Notes: generated from the letters alone by a model not told the origin. DNA of 64,000 nt from Aminipila terrae (GCF_010120715.1 NZ_CP047591.1:620001-684000), one strand, 5' to 3'; counted from the stretch's first letter, positions 44,887 through 53,952 are shown. A program made the numbers and translations.

Positions 44887-46227
44887 CTATTTATTTATAT
44901 AATGCTGTTTTGCATACTGAAGCAGTACAGCTGGTTTTTGTGCCCGTTCTGCACTGTCTTCTGCTCCAAGTACAATAGCAATCACTCTTTCAGTTTTATT
45001 TTTATGCTGAACTGGCATTGTAGTTATTATACAGCAACCTGCCCTGTTTGTAGTACCCGTTTTAAGCCCGTCAACCCCATCCACATTAAATAATAGCCGG
45101 TTGGTGTTTTCTCCCTGAAAATTTAAGCTGTTTACGCTAATTGATGTTTTTCTGGTTATATCCAGTATATCCGGATACTTATTTACTGTATACCTGCACA
45201 GTTCAAACAAATCCATGGCGTTCATCCGGTTCTGAAGTTTAGCAGAGAAAATATTTGAAGTATAGAGTGGTAATCCATGTGGGTTGTAGAACTCTGCGCT
45301 ATCCAGCTTTAATTCTTTAGCCTTACTATTCATCAGCTTTGTAAATTCAGTCTCAGACCCACTTAAATGCTCTGATAAGGCCGTTGCAGATTCATTACTT
45401 GAAACAATGAGCAGCGTATTCATTAAGTCTCTTAATTTAATACTCTGGCCTGCTTTCATAGGAATTACTCCGTCTTCTGACAAAGATACTGCCTCTGCGG
45501 TTTTAGATATAACTACATCATCATCCCAGGATATCTGTTTCTTATCAATTGCTTCCCTGATTAAAAGATATGTCATTATTTTAGTAGTGCTTGCGATAGC
45601 CACCTTATTATCTGCATTGTTAGCGTAAATAATCTCACCTGTGGTTGCATTTCCGAGAACTGAACCGTGGAGAAAATCAAAATAGCCGCTGGCAGCTGTC
45701 TTTTGAAATTCTACATCAAAGTCCTTTTTAGTATCTACAATAATCGTCTTATTTGAACTGCAAACCGTTGCATTCACATTAAATATTTGCATCAGGTCTG
45801 TAAATTTAAAATATGTATTCCCCTGAATACTATATACCGTATATTGCACCTTTTTATTATCCACATAAAGCTCTGGGACAGAAGAATCTGCCCACTCTGT
45901 ACTTCTGTTTCCCGGCTGATTTTCACCGCCTATGGCAACATAGGGCTGCCCCTTCAAGATACATACAGCCTGTTTATCCTTATCATACGAAATATTAAAC
46001 TGTTTTGCACTTCCGTTTATTGCATTTGCAAAATCTCTTATACAAATAAAATTATTCCCTTCATAAGAAGCGCTATATGCCCTCATGTTTACCTCTTTAC
46101 CATCAATCTGAGCCTTTATCATGATTGGAGTGGCCATGTCTGCAGCCAGTGAAACAGAAGTTACTCCTGCACTCATTGTAAAAATGATAATCATGGCTAA
46201 CAATATGCTTAAAATTTTCTTTTTCAT
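44887..46227 (-). CDS. D-alanyl-D-alanine carboxypeptidase with N-terminal copper amine oxidase-like domain
   Basis: A 446-residue exported S11-type DD-peptidase. A signal peptide (residues ~1-29) is followed by a copper amine oxidase-like stalk domain (~32-165), then the catalytic domain with SxxK in ASTTKIM (Ser near 212), SSNESATAL and KTG in DGLKTGTTNRAG. It removes terminal D-Ala from peptidoglycan stem peptides outside the cell. The classical DacA C-terminal beta domain is absent; the stalk domain seems to replace it at the other end. Confidence 0.9.
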   Translation of the reverse strand: MKKKILSILLAMIIIFTMSAGVTSVSLAADMATPIMIKAQIDGKEVNMRAYSASYEGNNFICIRDFANAINGSAKQFNISYDKDKQAVCILKGQPYVAIGGENQPGNRSTEWADSSVPELYVDNKKVQYTVYSIQGNTYFKFTDLMQIFNVNATVCSSNKTIIVDTKKDFDVEFQKTAASGYFDFLHGSVLGNATTGEIIYANNADNKVAIASTTKIMTYLLIREAIDKKQISWDDDVVISKTAEAVSLSEDGVIPMKAGQSIKLRDLMNTLLIVSSNESATALSEHLSGSETEFTKLMNSKAKELKLDSAEFYNPHGLPLYTSNIFSAKLQNRMNAMDLFELCRYTVNKYPDILDITRKTSISVNSLNFQGENTNRLLFNVDGVDGLKTGTTNRAGCCIITTMPVQHKNKTERVIAIVLGAEDSAERAQKPAVLLQYAKQHYINK

Positions 46228-46286
46228 AATGTTTACCTCTTTAATAATTTAAGAAATAACTTTATTACAAGAACTTTATTCTAACC

Positions 46287-47576
46287 TTAAAGTTCTACAT
46301 AACATTCTCTTTCGATCATATCTTCATAGCTCTGCTTTTTAATTATTTCTGCAGATTTTCCATCTTTAACAAGTACAACACCAGGTATAGGGTTTTTATT
46401 GTAATTACTCGCCATGGAATATCCATAAGCACCTGTGGTCAATACAGCCAGAATATCTCCTTGTTCTGCTCTGGCAAATTTACCATCTTTAATTAAAACA
46501 TCTCCAGTTTCACAGCACTTACCACACACTGTTACCACATCATCAGCCGGCATATCCATTTTATTTGCAATTACCCCTTTGTATTCTGCCTGATACAGGG
46601 CTGGTCTGATATTATCTGTCATACCACCGTCGATTGACACATATTTCCGGATACCTTTTATTTCTTTAATACTTCCAACCTTATACAAAGTAATTCCGGC
46701 TTCCGCCACCATACTTCTTCCTGGTTCGATTACTACTGCAGGTCTCTCCATGCCCAACTGATTGAAAAACTCAGTTATTTTTTCCATAACTGGCTTTACA
46801 AAGTACTCATAGGGTTTTCTCTGTTCATCTGTATAAGTTACACCAAAACCACCCCCTATATTTAATTCTGTAATATCATAATCAAATTTTTCTTTAGTTT
46901 TTTTAACTAATTGTAAGGTCGTTTCCAGGGCTAGCAAATGTGAGCAGTTATCAAACAGTTGTGAACCCACATGAAAATGAATTCCTTTGAAATTGACGAA
47001 AGGACTATTAATTGCTGCTTCAACAGCAGGATAAATAACATCTGCATCAAGAGGTATCCCGAATTTAGAATCCTTTTTGCCTGTAGTAATATAATTGTGG
47101 GTATGACTGTCAACCCCAGGTGTAATTCGATAAAGAACATTTATCTTTTTATTTTTTTGCTTACAGATTTCTTCAATCATATGTAATTCCTGAAGTCCAT
47201 CAATAATAATTCTGCCAATGCCATATTCAATAGCTAATTCTAATTCCTCTCTCAGCTTATTGTTTCCATTAAACTCAATCCTCTCTGCTGGAAATCCGGC
47301 TTTAATTGCCGTAAATAATTCTCCACCTGAAACAACGTCCATGCAAAATCCTTCCCTCTCCATGATTTTACACATGGCAATGGAACAAAATGCTTTTGTA
47401 GCATAAGCAACTCTGGTATTTTCATACTTATCAGGAAAGCACTCTTTTATTTCATTACACTCTTTCAAAATAGCATTTTCGGAGTACACATAAAGTGGTG
47501 TGCCATACTTTTCCGCCAGTTCTACGGTACTGCATCCATCAAAATACATAACATTGCCTTTTATTTCTGTAATCAT
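46287..47576 (-). CDS. lysA: Diaminopimelate decarboxylase
   Basis: A 429-residue fold-III PLP enzyme converting meso-DAP to L-lysine. PLP lysine in VAYATKAF (Lys61), HVGSQLFDN, the phosphate-binding GGGFG, EPGRSMVAEAG and the active-site cysteine in CGKCCETGD. It is the first gene of the operon and has a sigma-54-type promoter upstream (47662-47677). GGAGGGAAT ribosome site. Confidence 0.96.
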   Translation of the reverse strand: MITEIKGNVMYFDGCSTVELAEKYGTPLYVYSENAILKECNEIKECFPDKYENTRVAYATKAFCSIAMCKIMEREGFCMDVVSGGELFTAIKAGFPAERIEFNGNNKLREELELAIEYGIGRIIIDGLQELHMIEEICKQKNKKINVLYRITPGVDSHTHNYITTGKKDSKFGIPLDADVIYPAVEAAINSPFVNFKGIHFHVGSQLFDNCSHLLALETTLQLVKKTKEKFDYDITELNIGGGFGVTYTDEQRKPYEYFVKPVMEKITEFFNQLGMERPAVVIEPGRSMVAEAGITLYKVGSIKEIKGIRKYVSIDGGMTDNIRPALYQAEYKGVIANKMDMPADDVVTVCGKCCETGDVLIKDGKFARAEQGDILAVLTTGAYGYSMASNYNKNPIPGVVLVKDGKSAEIIKKQSYEDMIERECYVEL

Positions 47577-47661
47577 CGATTCCCTCCCCAGATATCTCTA
47601 TTTCCTTTACTGTACTTAATTTTCATTAAATTACCATACTTTTGTAAACAATACCATATTA

Positions 47662-47677
47662 AGCAAATATGGTGCCA
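47662..47677 (-). promoter_or_regulatory. Sigma-54-type promoter of the lysA operon
   Basis: Minus-strand TGGCACCATATTTGCT matches the sigma-54 consensus TGGCAC-N5-TTGCW exactly, about 86 bases before the lysA ATG. Confidence 0.8.
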
Positions 47678-47794
47678 ATTATATTTAAGCCACCTATATC
47701 TAAGCCACTCACCATATACTGCAATATATCTGCATATTTTTAACATTACAAAAACAGATTACTGACTTATGCCATTATCATTTTGAAATTTACG

Positions 47795-47808
47795 TCCTGA
47801 TTTCAGGA
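47795..47808. promoter_or_regulatory. Palindrome TCCTGATTTCAGGA, likely activator site
   Basis: A perfect inverted repeat (TCCTGA-TT-TCAGGA) about 50 bases upstream of the plus-strand sigma-54 promoter and about 118 from the minus-strand one. The same 14 bases, within a longer match GTCCTGATTTCAGGAATA, recur at 53939-53952 before the SpmA-like gene. Confidence 0.65.
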
Positions 47809-47858
47809 ATAGAGCTTTTTTCAGGGTATTATTTGTTTCTGAAAGAGCACTCCCGATT

Positions 47859-47874
47859 TGGCACATTTTTTGCT
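47859..47874 (+). promoter_or_regulatory. Sigma-54-type promoter of the serine hydrolase gene
   Basis: TGGCACATTTTTTGCT matches TGGCAC-N5-TTGCW exactly, about 87 bases before the ATG at 47961. Confidence 0.8.
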
Positions 47875-47960
47875 TAATATTAATGTAGAATACTATAAGA
47901 GAATTTATAATCCTATGGGTACGTCTTATTAAAAAATAATAAGAGAAAGGAAATGTAATT

Positions 47961-48722
47961 ATGGACAACATTCTAAAAGAAATTAACACCATTCCAGGCC
48001 ATATAGGTTTTTATTACAAAAATATGGTAACGGATGAATGTATCAGCTTTAATGAAAATCACCATTATATACCTGCCAGTGTAATCAAGCTTCCAATTGT
48101 TATGGAGATTTTCCGTCTGTCAGCAAAAGGCAAAGTGAGTTTGGATTCAAAGCTTTTAGTTAAAGATGAAGATAAAATGCCAAGCTGCGGTGCATTAAAT
48201 TCTTTTACAGGAGAACTTTGGGTAGATATCCGGACCCTATGTAACTTAATGATTACCATCAGTGATAACACAGCAACCAATGTACTTATTTCATATTTTG
48301 GAACAGATACGTTAAATGAAGGTTTTCAATCCATTGGGCTTACAGAAACCCGGGTTAACAGACGTCTGTTTGATGCAGAAGCTTCTGAGAAAGGAATTCA
48401 GAATGTTATCACCCCTGCAGAAATCGGGATGCTTTTAGAAAGGCTTTACAGAAATGAATTTGTAAATCAGCAGGTTTCAGAAGATATAAAAGAAATCCTG
48501 TTCAGGCAGCAGATTAAACATAAAATCAAAGAACTGCTGCCAGTTGGAACCAAAGTGGGAAGTAAGACTGGAGACGATGATAATATTTCAAATGATGTTG
48601 GAATTGTTTATGCTAAGCAGCCTTTTGTGGTCTGCTTTATATCAAATGAAACAGTTCCAAGTCTGTTTAATCCCTTTATCAGAAAAACTTCTCTGGAACT
48701 TTTTAACAGGTGCAATAAATAA
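47961..48722 (+). CDS. Class A beta-lactamase-like serine hydrolase
   Basis: A 253-residue penicillin-interacting fold enzyme: SxxK in PASVIK (Ser40, Lys43), SDN in MITISDNTATNVLI and KTG in GSKTGDDDNIS. It lacks a signal peptide, so it is probably cytoplasmic and may act as a peptidase or amidase on muropeptides rather than a resistance enzyme. It is convergent with alr (7-base gap). Start ATG after GAAAGGAAA. Confidence 0.85.
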   Translation: MDNILKEINTIPGHIGFYYKNMVTDECISFNENHHYIPASVIKLPIVMEIFRLSAKGKVSLDSKLLVKDEDKMPSCGALNSFTGELWVDIRTLCNLMITISDNTATNVLISYFGTDTLNEGFQSIGLTETRVNRRLFDAEASEKGIQNVITPAEIGMLLERLYRNEFVNQQVSEDIKEILFRQQIKHKIKELLPVGTKVGSKTGDDDNISNDVGIVYAKQPFVVCFISNETVPSLFNPFIRKTSLELFNRCNK

Positions 48723-48729
48723 TCATTAT

Positions 48730-49821
48730 TTATTTTATATACTCTCTGGGAGGCCTTGCTGTTATTCTTACCACAATTTCATTTTTATTCGTTTCTGCAA
48801 GCTTTGATGCCTCTTCAATGGTCATGGAGTTATTTGTTCCATCTCCATATATGATGGCAGTGTCTCCCTCTTTTACATCCGGAACTTTAGAGAAGTCTGC
48901 CATGCACTGGTCCATGCAGATAACTCCAATTACAGGACATTTAACTCCTTTAACTGTGACATACCCCCTGTCCCGCATATTCCGTGGGTATCCATCTGCA
49001 TAACCGAAGGGAAGCGTTCCAATCACCATATCTTCCGGCGCTTTCCACAAATAATCATATCCTACACCTTCGCCTTTTGAAACCTGGCGTAACTGAGAAA
49101 TTTTTGTGGTAAATGTCATGGCCTGTTTTACATCTACAAATCCTTTATGAAATCCCTTAAGTCCATAAATTAATGCTCCTGGCCTGATCATGTTCATACG
49201 ATAATCCGGATAATCCACTGCAGAAATACTGTCTGTTATGTGTTTAAACTTAAAATGCATCCCTTCCTTTTCAAGTTCTGATATGATGTTTATAAATTTC
49301 TTATATTGTTTTTCATTTTCTTCATCACTGACTAATGCCAGATGAGTAAAAATCCCTTCAATTTCTATTTCTTCAATGGCACATATTCTTTTTAACTCTG
49401 CCAGATCCTCTGTTCCCAATCTGTGAAAGCCCGTATCTATCTTTATATGTACTTTTGCTTTTTTTCTGGATTTCCTGCTTTCCTCTGCAATAATCCTGGC
49501 CTGAGATTCTGAAAAAATAGTTTGGGTAATATTTTCCTCAACAACCAGATGCAGAAGTCTGTCGGGAGTGTGCCCCAATATAAAAATCGGATATTCCCTA
49601 TAAGCCTTTCTTATTTCCAAGGCTTCTGTCATAGTAGCCACTGCCAGATAAGAAGCTCCATGCTCTATTAGTGTGGGAGCGATACTGACTGCACCATGGC
49701 CGTATGCGTTTGCCTTCACTACAGCCATTACAGCCACGTCATCACCCACCATCTGACAAATTTTATCCATGTTTGTGGCGATGGTTTTTAAATTTATTTG
49801 TACTACCGTATCTCTTAGCAT
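48730..49821 (-). CDS. alr: Alanine racemase
   Basis: A 363-residue fold-III PLP racemase. PLP lysine in AVVKANAYGHG (Lys36), LPFGYADGYPRNMRDRG and the C-terminal Tyr/Cys region CMDQCMADF are present. As the last gene of the VanX-like/M20/alr operon it probably turns D-alanine freed from D-Ala-D-Ala into L-alanine; a second racemase for wall synthesis may exist elsewhere. GGGAGGC ribosome site. Confidence 0.95.
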   Translation of the reverse strand: MLRDTVVQINLKTIATNMDKICQMVGDDVAVMAVVKANAYGHGAVSIAPTLIEHGASYLAVATMTEALEIRKAYREYPIFILGHTPDRLLHLVVEENITQTIFSESQARIIAEESRKSRKKAKVHIKIDTGFHRLGTEDLAELKRICAIEEIEIEGIFTHLALVSDEENEKQYKKFINIISELEKEGMHFKFKHITDSISAVDYPDYRMNMIRPGALIYGLKGFHKGFVDVKQAMTFTTKISQLRQVSKGEGVGYDYLWKAPEDMVIGTLPFGYADGYPRNMRDRGYVTVKGVKCPVIGVICMDQCMADFSKVPDVKEGDTAIIYGDGTNNSMTIEEASKLAETNKNEIVVRITARPPREYIK

Positions 49822-49849
49822 TTCTGCCTCCCATGTTCAATCTTAAACA

Positions 49850-51049
49850 TTACTTAGTCTGTTGAAACAATTCCAGCACGCCAAATACCTCCATAAGCAT
49901 TCCGGTTCTTATACACTCCTCACTGGGATTAAACATTTCATTGTGCAGTGTCTGATAATTGTTCTCATTTGTGTCCAGGCAGCCGATATTAAAATACACC
50001 GCCCGGACAGCTTCTGAAAAGTAGGAAAAATCATCTGCCCCCAGACTTGGTTCCTGCAAAAAATGAATCTGGTCTTTTGAAAAAACTTTTTTAGCTGCTG
50101 ATTCAATCATATCCTCTACTTCATCATCATTAATAAGAGCGGGAAAACTGTCAGTGAAAAGCACTTCTGCTGTGGCCCCGAACCCCCGAGCAACATTTTC
50201 AGCCATTTCCTTCACCCTGCTTTTTATAAAGCTTTTGGTATCACTGTCTAATGCCCTGATTATGCCGGAAAATACAGTTTCCTTTGCCAGTACATTATTC
50301 TTAGTTCCTCCATGAATCTGCCCTACTGTTATCACTGCCGGATTGGTAGGAGATATGTTTCTTGTTATAATGCTTTGAAGGTTACAGACCACACTTGATG
50401 CTGCTGCAATAGAGTCTATGCCATTTTCAGGATGAGCCCCATGACATGCCGAGCCCTCTATTGTTATTTCAAATTCCGTAGAAGCGGCATTCATTTTTCC
50501 TCTTTTGAATTGTATTTTTCCTGCTTCAAGCTCTGGTGAAACATGAAGTCCAATCACAACATCTACTCTGGGATTTTCTAAACATCCCTCTTCAATCATG
50601 GCTTTTGCACCACCAATAGTCTCTTCTGCCGGTTCAAAAAAGAATTTTATATTTCCCGGAATCTGGTCTTCCATTTCTTTGAAAACCTTTGCCGTCCCCA
50701 TCAATACCGCCATATGTATATCATGTCCGCATGCATGCATTATTCCTGGTATTTTTGATTTAAAAGGAATCTGAACCCTTTCCTCTATGGGAAGGGCATC
50801 CATATCAGCCCTTATGCCTATAGTGAAAAAACGTTGCCCCTTTATGGGTTTTCCCTTCCCTCTGACTACTGCCACCACGCCATGCCCTCCAATTCCGGTT
50901 GCATGTTCGATTTCATATTGGGACAGGAAGCTACTTATTAACCGGGAGGTATTGATTTCTTTCTGTGACAGTTCAGGCTGGGAATGCAGTAATCTTCTTA
51001 TTTGTACTGCTTCCTCAAAAACTTCTTCAATTCTTTCATTGATTTTCAT
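49850..51049 (-). CDS. M20-family amidohydrolase/peptidase
   Basis: A 399-residue di-zinc hydrolase of the hippurate/IAA-amino acid hydrolase group: IRRLLHSQPELSQKE, HACGHDIHMAVLMG, EPAEETIGGAKAMIEEG and the dimerisation domain with GSACHGAHPENGIDS; final His in YQTLHNEMFNPSEE. It removes an acyl or aminoacyl group from amino acids. Start ATG 51049 after AAGGTGA. It lies between the VanX-like gene and alr. Confidence 0.9.
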   Translation of the reverse strand: MKINERIEEVFEEAVQIRRLLHSQPELSQKEINTSRLISSFLSQYEIEHATGIGGHGVVAVVRGKGKPIKGQRFFTIGIRADMDALPIEERVQIPFKSKIPGIMHACGHDIHMAVLMGTAKVFKEMEDQIPGNIKFFFEPAEETIGGAKAMIEEGCLENPRVDVVIGLHVSPELEAGKIQFKRGKMNAASTEFEITIEGSACHGAHPENGIDSIAAASSVVCNLQSIITRNISPTNPAVITVGQIHGGTKNNVLAKETVFSGIIRALDSDTKSFIKSRVKEMAENVARGFGATAEVLFTDSFPALINDDEVEDMIESAAKKVFSKDQIHFLQEPSLGADDFSYFSEAVRAVYFNIGCLDTNENNYQTLHNEMFNPSEECIRTGMLMEVFGVLELFQQTK

Positions 51050-51060
51050 TTTCTTCACCT

Positions 51061-51627
51061 TTATATCTCATAATCCATATACGGTACCGGATTTATGGTT
51101 TTATCATAAAAGTGCCACCATTCTCCCTCATATGCAGTAAAGCCTGCACTCTCCATAACACTTTTCATATAACTTGCATTTTTTCTGCCTTCTTTGGAAA
51201 TATCCGGACAGGAAAGGGACGCCTTTGGGGAAAAATCATCAAATTGACTTGGCATGATAAGATCTGTCCCATTCATATCTGTTAAGGTTATATCTACACA
51301 CAGCCCATTCATGTGATTTGTCTTAAATTCCTTTATATGGATCATATCAGGGGGTTTTGCCACAAAATTGTTATCCGGCAAAATACTCCAGAACTTTGCC
51401 TGTGCACTTACTGGTCTGTATGCATCCCATATTTTTACTCGGTACCCATCTTTATAAAAAATATCTTTCGCTTTAATTAAAAGCTTCGCCGTGTTTTTAT
51501 GTATATAACACTCCCCTGACTTATATATTTTTTCTTTTGTGAAATTATCAGCTGAAGCATATTTTAAATCGATAATAAAATTCCCATCTAAATCTAACAA
51601 TCTGACTAAATCCCCTTTATAACACAT
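51061..51627 (-). CDS. D-alanyl-D-alanine dipeptidase (VanX/DdpX family)
   Basis: A 188-residue M15D zinc dipeptidase. Motifs: WDAYRPVSAQ, zinc ligands in TNHMNGLCVDITL (SxHxxGxAxD type) and EGEWWHFYD with the catalytic Glu. The start is ATG 51627 after AAGGAGC; longer frames run through the divergent promoter region. No signal peptide, so it acts on imported or cytoplasmic D-Ala-D-Ala. In this catabolic operon it more likely serves peptidoglycan salvage than vancomycin resistance; no vanA/vanH relatives are nearby. Confidence 0.9.
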   Translation of the reverse strand: MCYKGDLVRLLDLDGNFIIDLKYASADNFTKEKIYKSGECYIHKNTAKLLIKAKDIFYKDGYRVKIWDAYRPVSAQAKFWSILPDNNFVAKPPDMIHIKEFKTNHMNGLCVDITLTDMNGTDLIMPSQFDDFSPKASLSCPDISKEGRKNASYMKSVMESAGFTAYEGEWWHFYDKTINPVPYMDYEI

Positions 51628-51678
51628 GGTTGCTCCTTTTTTCTTGTTTAATATTCTACTTGATGCTATATTTAGTTT

Positions 51679-51694
51679 AGCAAATATTATGCCA
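51679..51694 (-). promoter_or_regulatory. Sigma-54-type promoter of the VanX-like operon
   Basis: Minus-strand TGGCATAATATTTGCT fits TGGCAY-N5-TTGCW, about 52 bases before the ATG at 51627. Confidence 0.75.
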
Positions 51695-51707
51695 ATTGGG
51701 TTATATA

Positions 51708-51723
51708 TGGTATGGTTTTTGCT
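51708..51723 (+). promoter_or_regulatory. Sigma-54-type promoter of the M19 dipeptidase gene
   Basis: TGGTATGGTTTTTGCT keeps the GG-N10-GC core with two C-to-T changes from TGGCAC, about 44 bases before the ATG at 51767. Only 13 bases separate it from the divergent promoter at 51679-51694. Confidence 0.65.
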
Positions 51724-51766
51724 TAAGCTTAGTGTATCATAATAATATTGAAAAGGAGAAGTAATT

Positions 51767-52717
51767 ATGAAAATAATTGATATGCATTGTGACACTTTAT
51801 TAGAGTGCTATAGAAATTCCAGTCATATGCTCTCAAACAATGCTGGCCACATCAGTGTGGATAAGTTGCTGCAGGGTAATGCTTTAGCACAGTTTTTTGC
51901 TATTTTTATCTCACCTGAAGAAAAAGCTTCCATGGACCCCTATGACATTTTTAACAAAGTATATGAAACTTATAAAACTCAACTTGAATTAAATTCCGAT
52001 TACATAAAACCCGCTTTATGCGCCCAGGACATTATTTCCAACTCTGAAGATTCCAAGATTTCATCTATTCTTGCTGTAGAGGATGGTGTCATTCTGGAAG
52101 ATAAAATTGAAAGGGTACAGGAAGTTTTTGACAAGGGGGTCAGATTGATAACTTTAACCTGGAATTTTGAAAATTCAATAGGATATCCCTGCAGTGATGA
52201 TCCTGAAGAACACAGCCTGGGACTGAAAGCTTTTGGTATAGATGTAGTGGCAGAAATGAATCGGCTTGGTATGCTGATTGATGTTTCTCACCTTTCCGAA
52301 GGCGGGTTTTACGATGTAGCAAAACACAGCAGGAAACCATTTGTTGCTTCTCACTCCTGTGCCAGAGCTTTATGCAATCACAGAAGAAATCTGACGGATG
52401 ATCAATTAAAAGTTTTAGGAAATCAGGGAGGCCTTGTGGGCGTAAACTTCTATTCTGCTTTTCTTAAAGAAGATTCAGAATACGCAACCATTGGGCAGAT
52501 TGTTGAGCATGTGAAATATATGGTTAATAAAGCAGGTATGGAATCCGTAGGCCTTGGTTCTGACTTTGACGGAATTGACTGTGAACTGGAATTCAGTGAT
52601 TACGCAAGCTATCCACTTCTTTTAGATGCCTTATCAAAACATTTTACAGAAGACCAGTTAGATATGATTTGCAATGGAAACGCATTTCGTGTATTAAAGG
52701 AAAATTTAGGCAAATAG
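51767..52717 (+). CDS. Membrane dipeptidase family (M19) dipeptidase
   Basis: A 316-residue renal-dipeptidase-like zinc enzyme: HxD in IIDMHCDTLLE, the bridging Glu in SILAVEDGVIL, LTWNFENSIGYP, DVSHLSEGGFYDVAK, ASHSCARAL and GLGSDFDGID. Such enzymes cleave dipeptides including L,D forms. No signal peptide is seen, so it is cytoplasmic. GGAGAAG ribosome site. A terminator follows. Confidence 0.92.
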   Translation: MKIIDMHCDTLLECYRNSSHMLSNNAGHISVDKLLQGNALAQFFAIFISPEEKASMDPYDIFNKVYETYKTQLELNSDYIKPALCAQDIISNSEDSKISSILAVEDGVILEDKIERVQEVFDKGVRLITLTWNFENSIGYPCSDDPEEHSLGLKAFGIDVVAEMNRLGMLIDVSHLSEGGFYDVAKHSRKPFVASHSCARALCNHRRNLTDDQLKVLGNQGGLVGVNFYSAFLKEDSEYATIGQIVEHVKYMVNKAGMESVGLGSDFDGIDCELEFSDYASYPLLLDALSKHFTEDQLDMICNGNAFRVLKENLGK

Positions 52718-52732
52718 AGTGATTATATTTTA

Positions 52733-52765
52733 AGGGGCTGTTGCAAAAGGTAACAGCCCCTTTAT
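52733..52765 (+). terminator. Terminator of the M19 dipeptidase gene
   Basis: The stem GGGGCTGTT / AACAGCCCC (one bulged base) is followed by TTTATTTATT. Confidence 0.85.
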
Positions 52766-53070
52766 TTATTCTAATTAGGAAGATTACACAGCCAAATTCA
52801 GAATAGGAGAGTGAAAAACATAAATATGCTCTATTATTTTTAATAAATGCGAATTTGTGGGGATTTTATGACTAAAGATTTTAATTTGACGAAGTGCCAC
52901 AACGCAATGATAAGAGAATAAGTGTTTTGCTCTTGAAATGATAAAAAAACAAAATCCTCGGTAGCATTTTGGGCAAAAGCTACCATATTTTATGAAATTT
53001 GAAACTATATGGTATCTATTTCAATAAAAAGTCTAACAAAGTGTTAAAATTAACGGGTAAAGATGCAAAA

Positions 53071-53112
53071 AGCTACCGAGATTGAAGTAAAAATGATAAT
53101 CTCGGTAGCTTT
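53071..53112. repeat. Hairpin AGCTACCGAGATT / AATCTCGGTAGCT
   Basis: A perfect 13-bp inverted repeat with a ~16-base spacer is followed on the plus strand by TT, and the core CTCGGTAGC also occurs at 52957-52965. It could be a terminator-like element or part of a small repeat family. Confidence 0.5.
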
Positions 53113-53232
53113 AACAGTATAAAAGTTTTCATATTCTCCCTCCTAAGCAACAAGCCATTTTATTATTTCGCTTGTCTGCCTAGTAGAGCACATCTCACCA
53201 TTGTGCAACAACTTTTTATGTACTTTTAAATT

Positions 53233-53823
53233 TTAATGACTTTTAAAAATAGCTACCACAAGAGACAGGGTCTGAGTTGCAAAAGCCAGTGTATACAATG
53301 CCATACAGGTATAAATCACAGAAACCCACTTCCACCTTTTACCATGTCCTGGAAGAGTTGTAAAGTCTTTTTGTATTTTAATATTCTTCTCTTTTAGCAC
53401 TTTATAAAACTTATCCACTCCCACAGGAGATATTACACCCCATCTAAAGAAAGGCAGAAAAAAAACAGGTTCCTTTTTTGCTGCCTCATATAAATAAATC
53501 CCCTTTTTAGTAAGATGAGCCTTTTCTATTGTATTCAGATTTACCCTTAATTCTTTTCGAAGTAACTTGTTATGATAAATCATTCTGTCCTCATCAAATT
53601 CACTAAAAAACAGCTTATATGCAGTAAAAAGGAAGATACATATGCATAAATATACCAGGTACAGTACGACTGTAGCAACTAAATTAATCTTTGTGCCATA
53701 ATCATTTAGGTTATAAATAATAACCTGCATTAACAGGGCAAACCTGGTTACAATTAAAAATCCTAATAGCAATATAAAAACCTGTTTAGACATGGCAGAA
53801 TAATAATATCGTATTTTTTCCAT
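53233..53823 (-). CDS. Membrane protein of unknown function
   Basis: A 196-residue protein with N-terminal membrane helices (QVFILLLGFLIVTRFALLMQVI; VATVVLYLVYLCICIFLFTAYKLFF), a cytoplasmic middle part resembling a bacterial PH-like fold (RMIYHNKLLRKELRVNLNTIEKAHLTKKGIYLYEA) and a C-terminal helix (VSVIYTCMALYTLAFATQTLSLVVAIF). I do not recognise a family. AAGGAGTT ribosome site. Confidence 0.65.
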   Translation of the reverse strand: MEKIRYYYSAMSKQVFILLLGFLIVTRFALLMQVIIYNLNDYGTKINLVATVVLYLVYLCICIFLFTAYKLFFSEFDEDRMIYHNKLLRKELRVNLNTIEKAHLTKKGIYLYEAAKKEPVFFLPFFRWGVISPVGVDKFYKVLKEKNIKIQKDFTTLPGHGKRWKWVSVIYTCMALYTLAFATQTLSLVVAIFKSH

Positions 53824-53938
53824 TTCTATTCAACTCCTTTCCAGCTTTCAAGGACAAGTATATGCTAACATATTGCAAAAAATCAATAATAAAATTTTAT
53901 CACCATTTTTAAAGTATTCATTTACCACATTGGATTTG

Positions 53939-53952
53939 TCCTGATTTCAGGA
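53939..53952. promoter_or_regulatory. Palindrome TCCTGATTTCAGGA upstream of the SpmA-like operon
   Basis: An exact copy of the palindrome at 47795-47808, about 125 bases upstream of a sigma-54 promoter, the usual distance for an enhancer-type site. A second, imperfect copy follows 20 bases later. Confidence 0.65.

Larger units (their letters stand above)
47577..47960. promoter_or_regulatory. Divergent control region between lysA and the serine hydrolase gene
   Basis: A 384-base gap containing two divergent sigma-54-type promoters (minus strand at 47662-47677, plus strand at 47859-47874) and a perfect palindrome at 47795-47808 between them. One activator bound there could serve both genes. 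No coding sequence was seen. Confidence 0.7.
52718..53232. other. 515-base gene-free stretch with hairpins
   Basis: After the dipeptidase terminator (52733-52765) no coding sequence was found. Two further stems share the core GGTAGC/GCTACC: one at 52960-52984 and a longer one at 53071-53112. The stretch may hold a small RNA or the remains of a short repeat element. Confidence 0.45.

Noticed and set aside
47577..47960. Lysine riboswitch or T-box before lysA
   Set aside because: No long conserved leader, specifier-type stems or terminator/antiterminator pair was seen; the region is explained by sigma-54 elements.
47961..48722. Beta-lactamase resistance gene
   Set aside because: There is no signal peptide, and the gene lies in the sigma-54 peptidoglycan-salvage region; a peptidase-like role is more likely although the fold is class A.
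51061..51627. Vancomycin-resistance gene vanX
   Set aside because: No vanH, vanA/B ligase or VanRS pair is near. The context is peptide catabolism with alr and an M20 peptidase.
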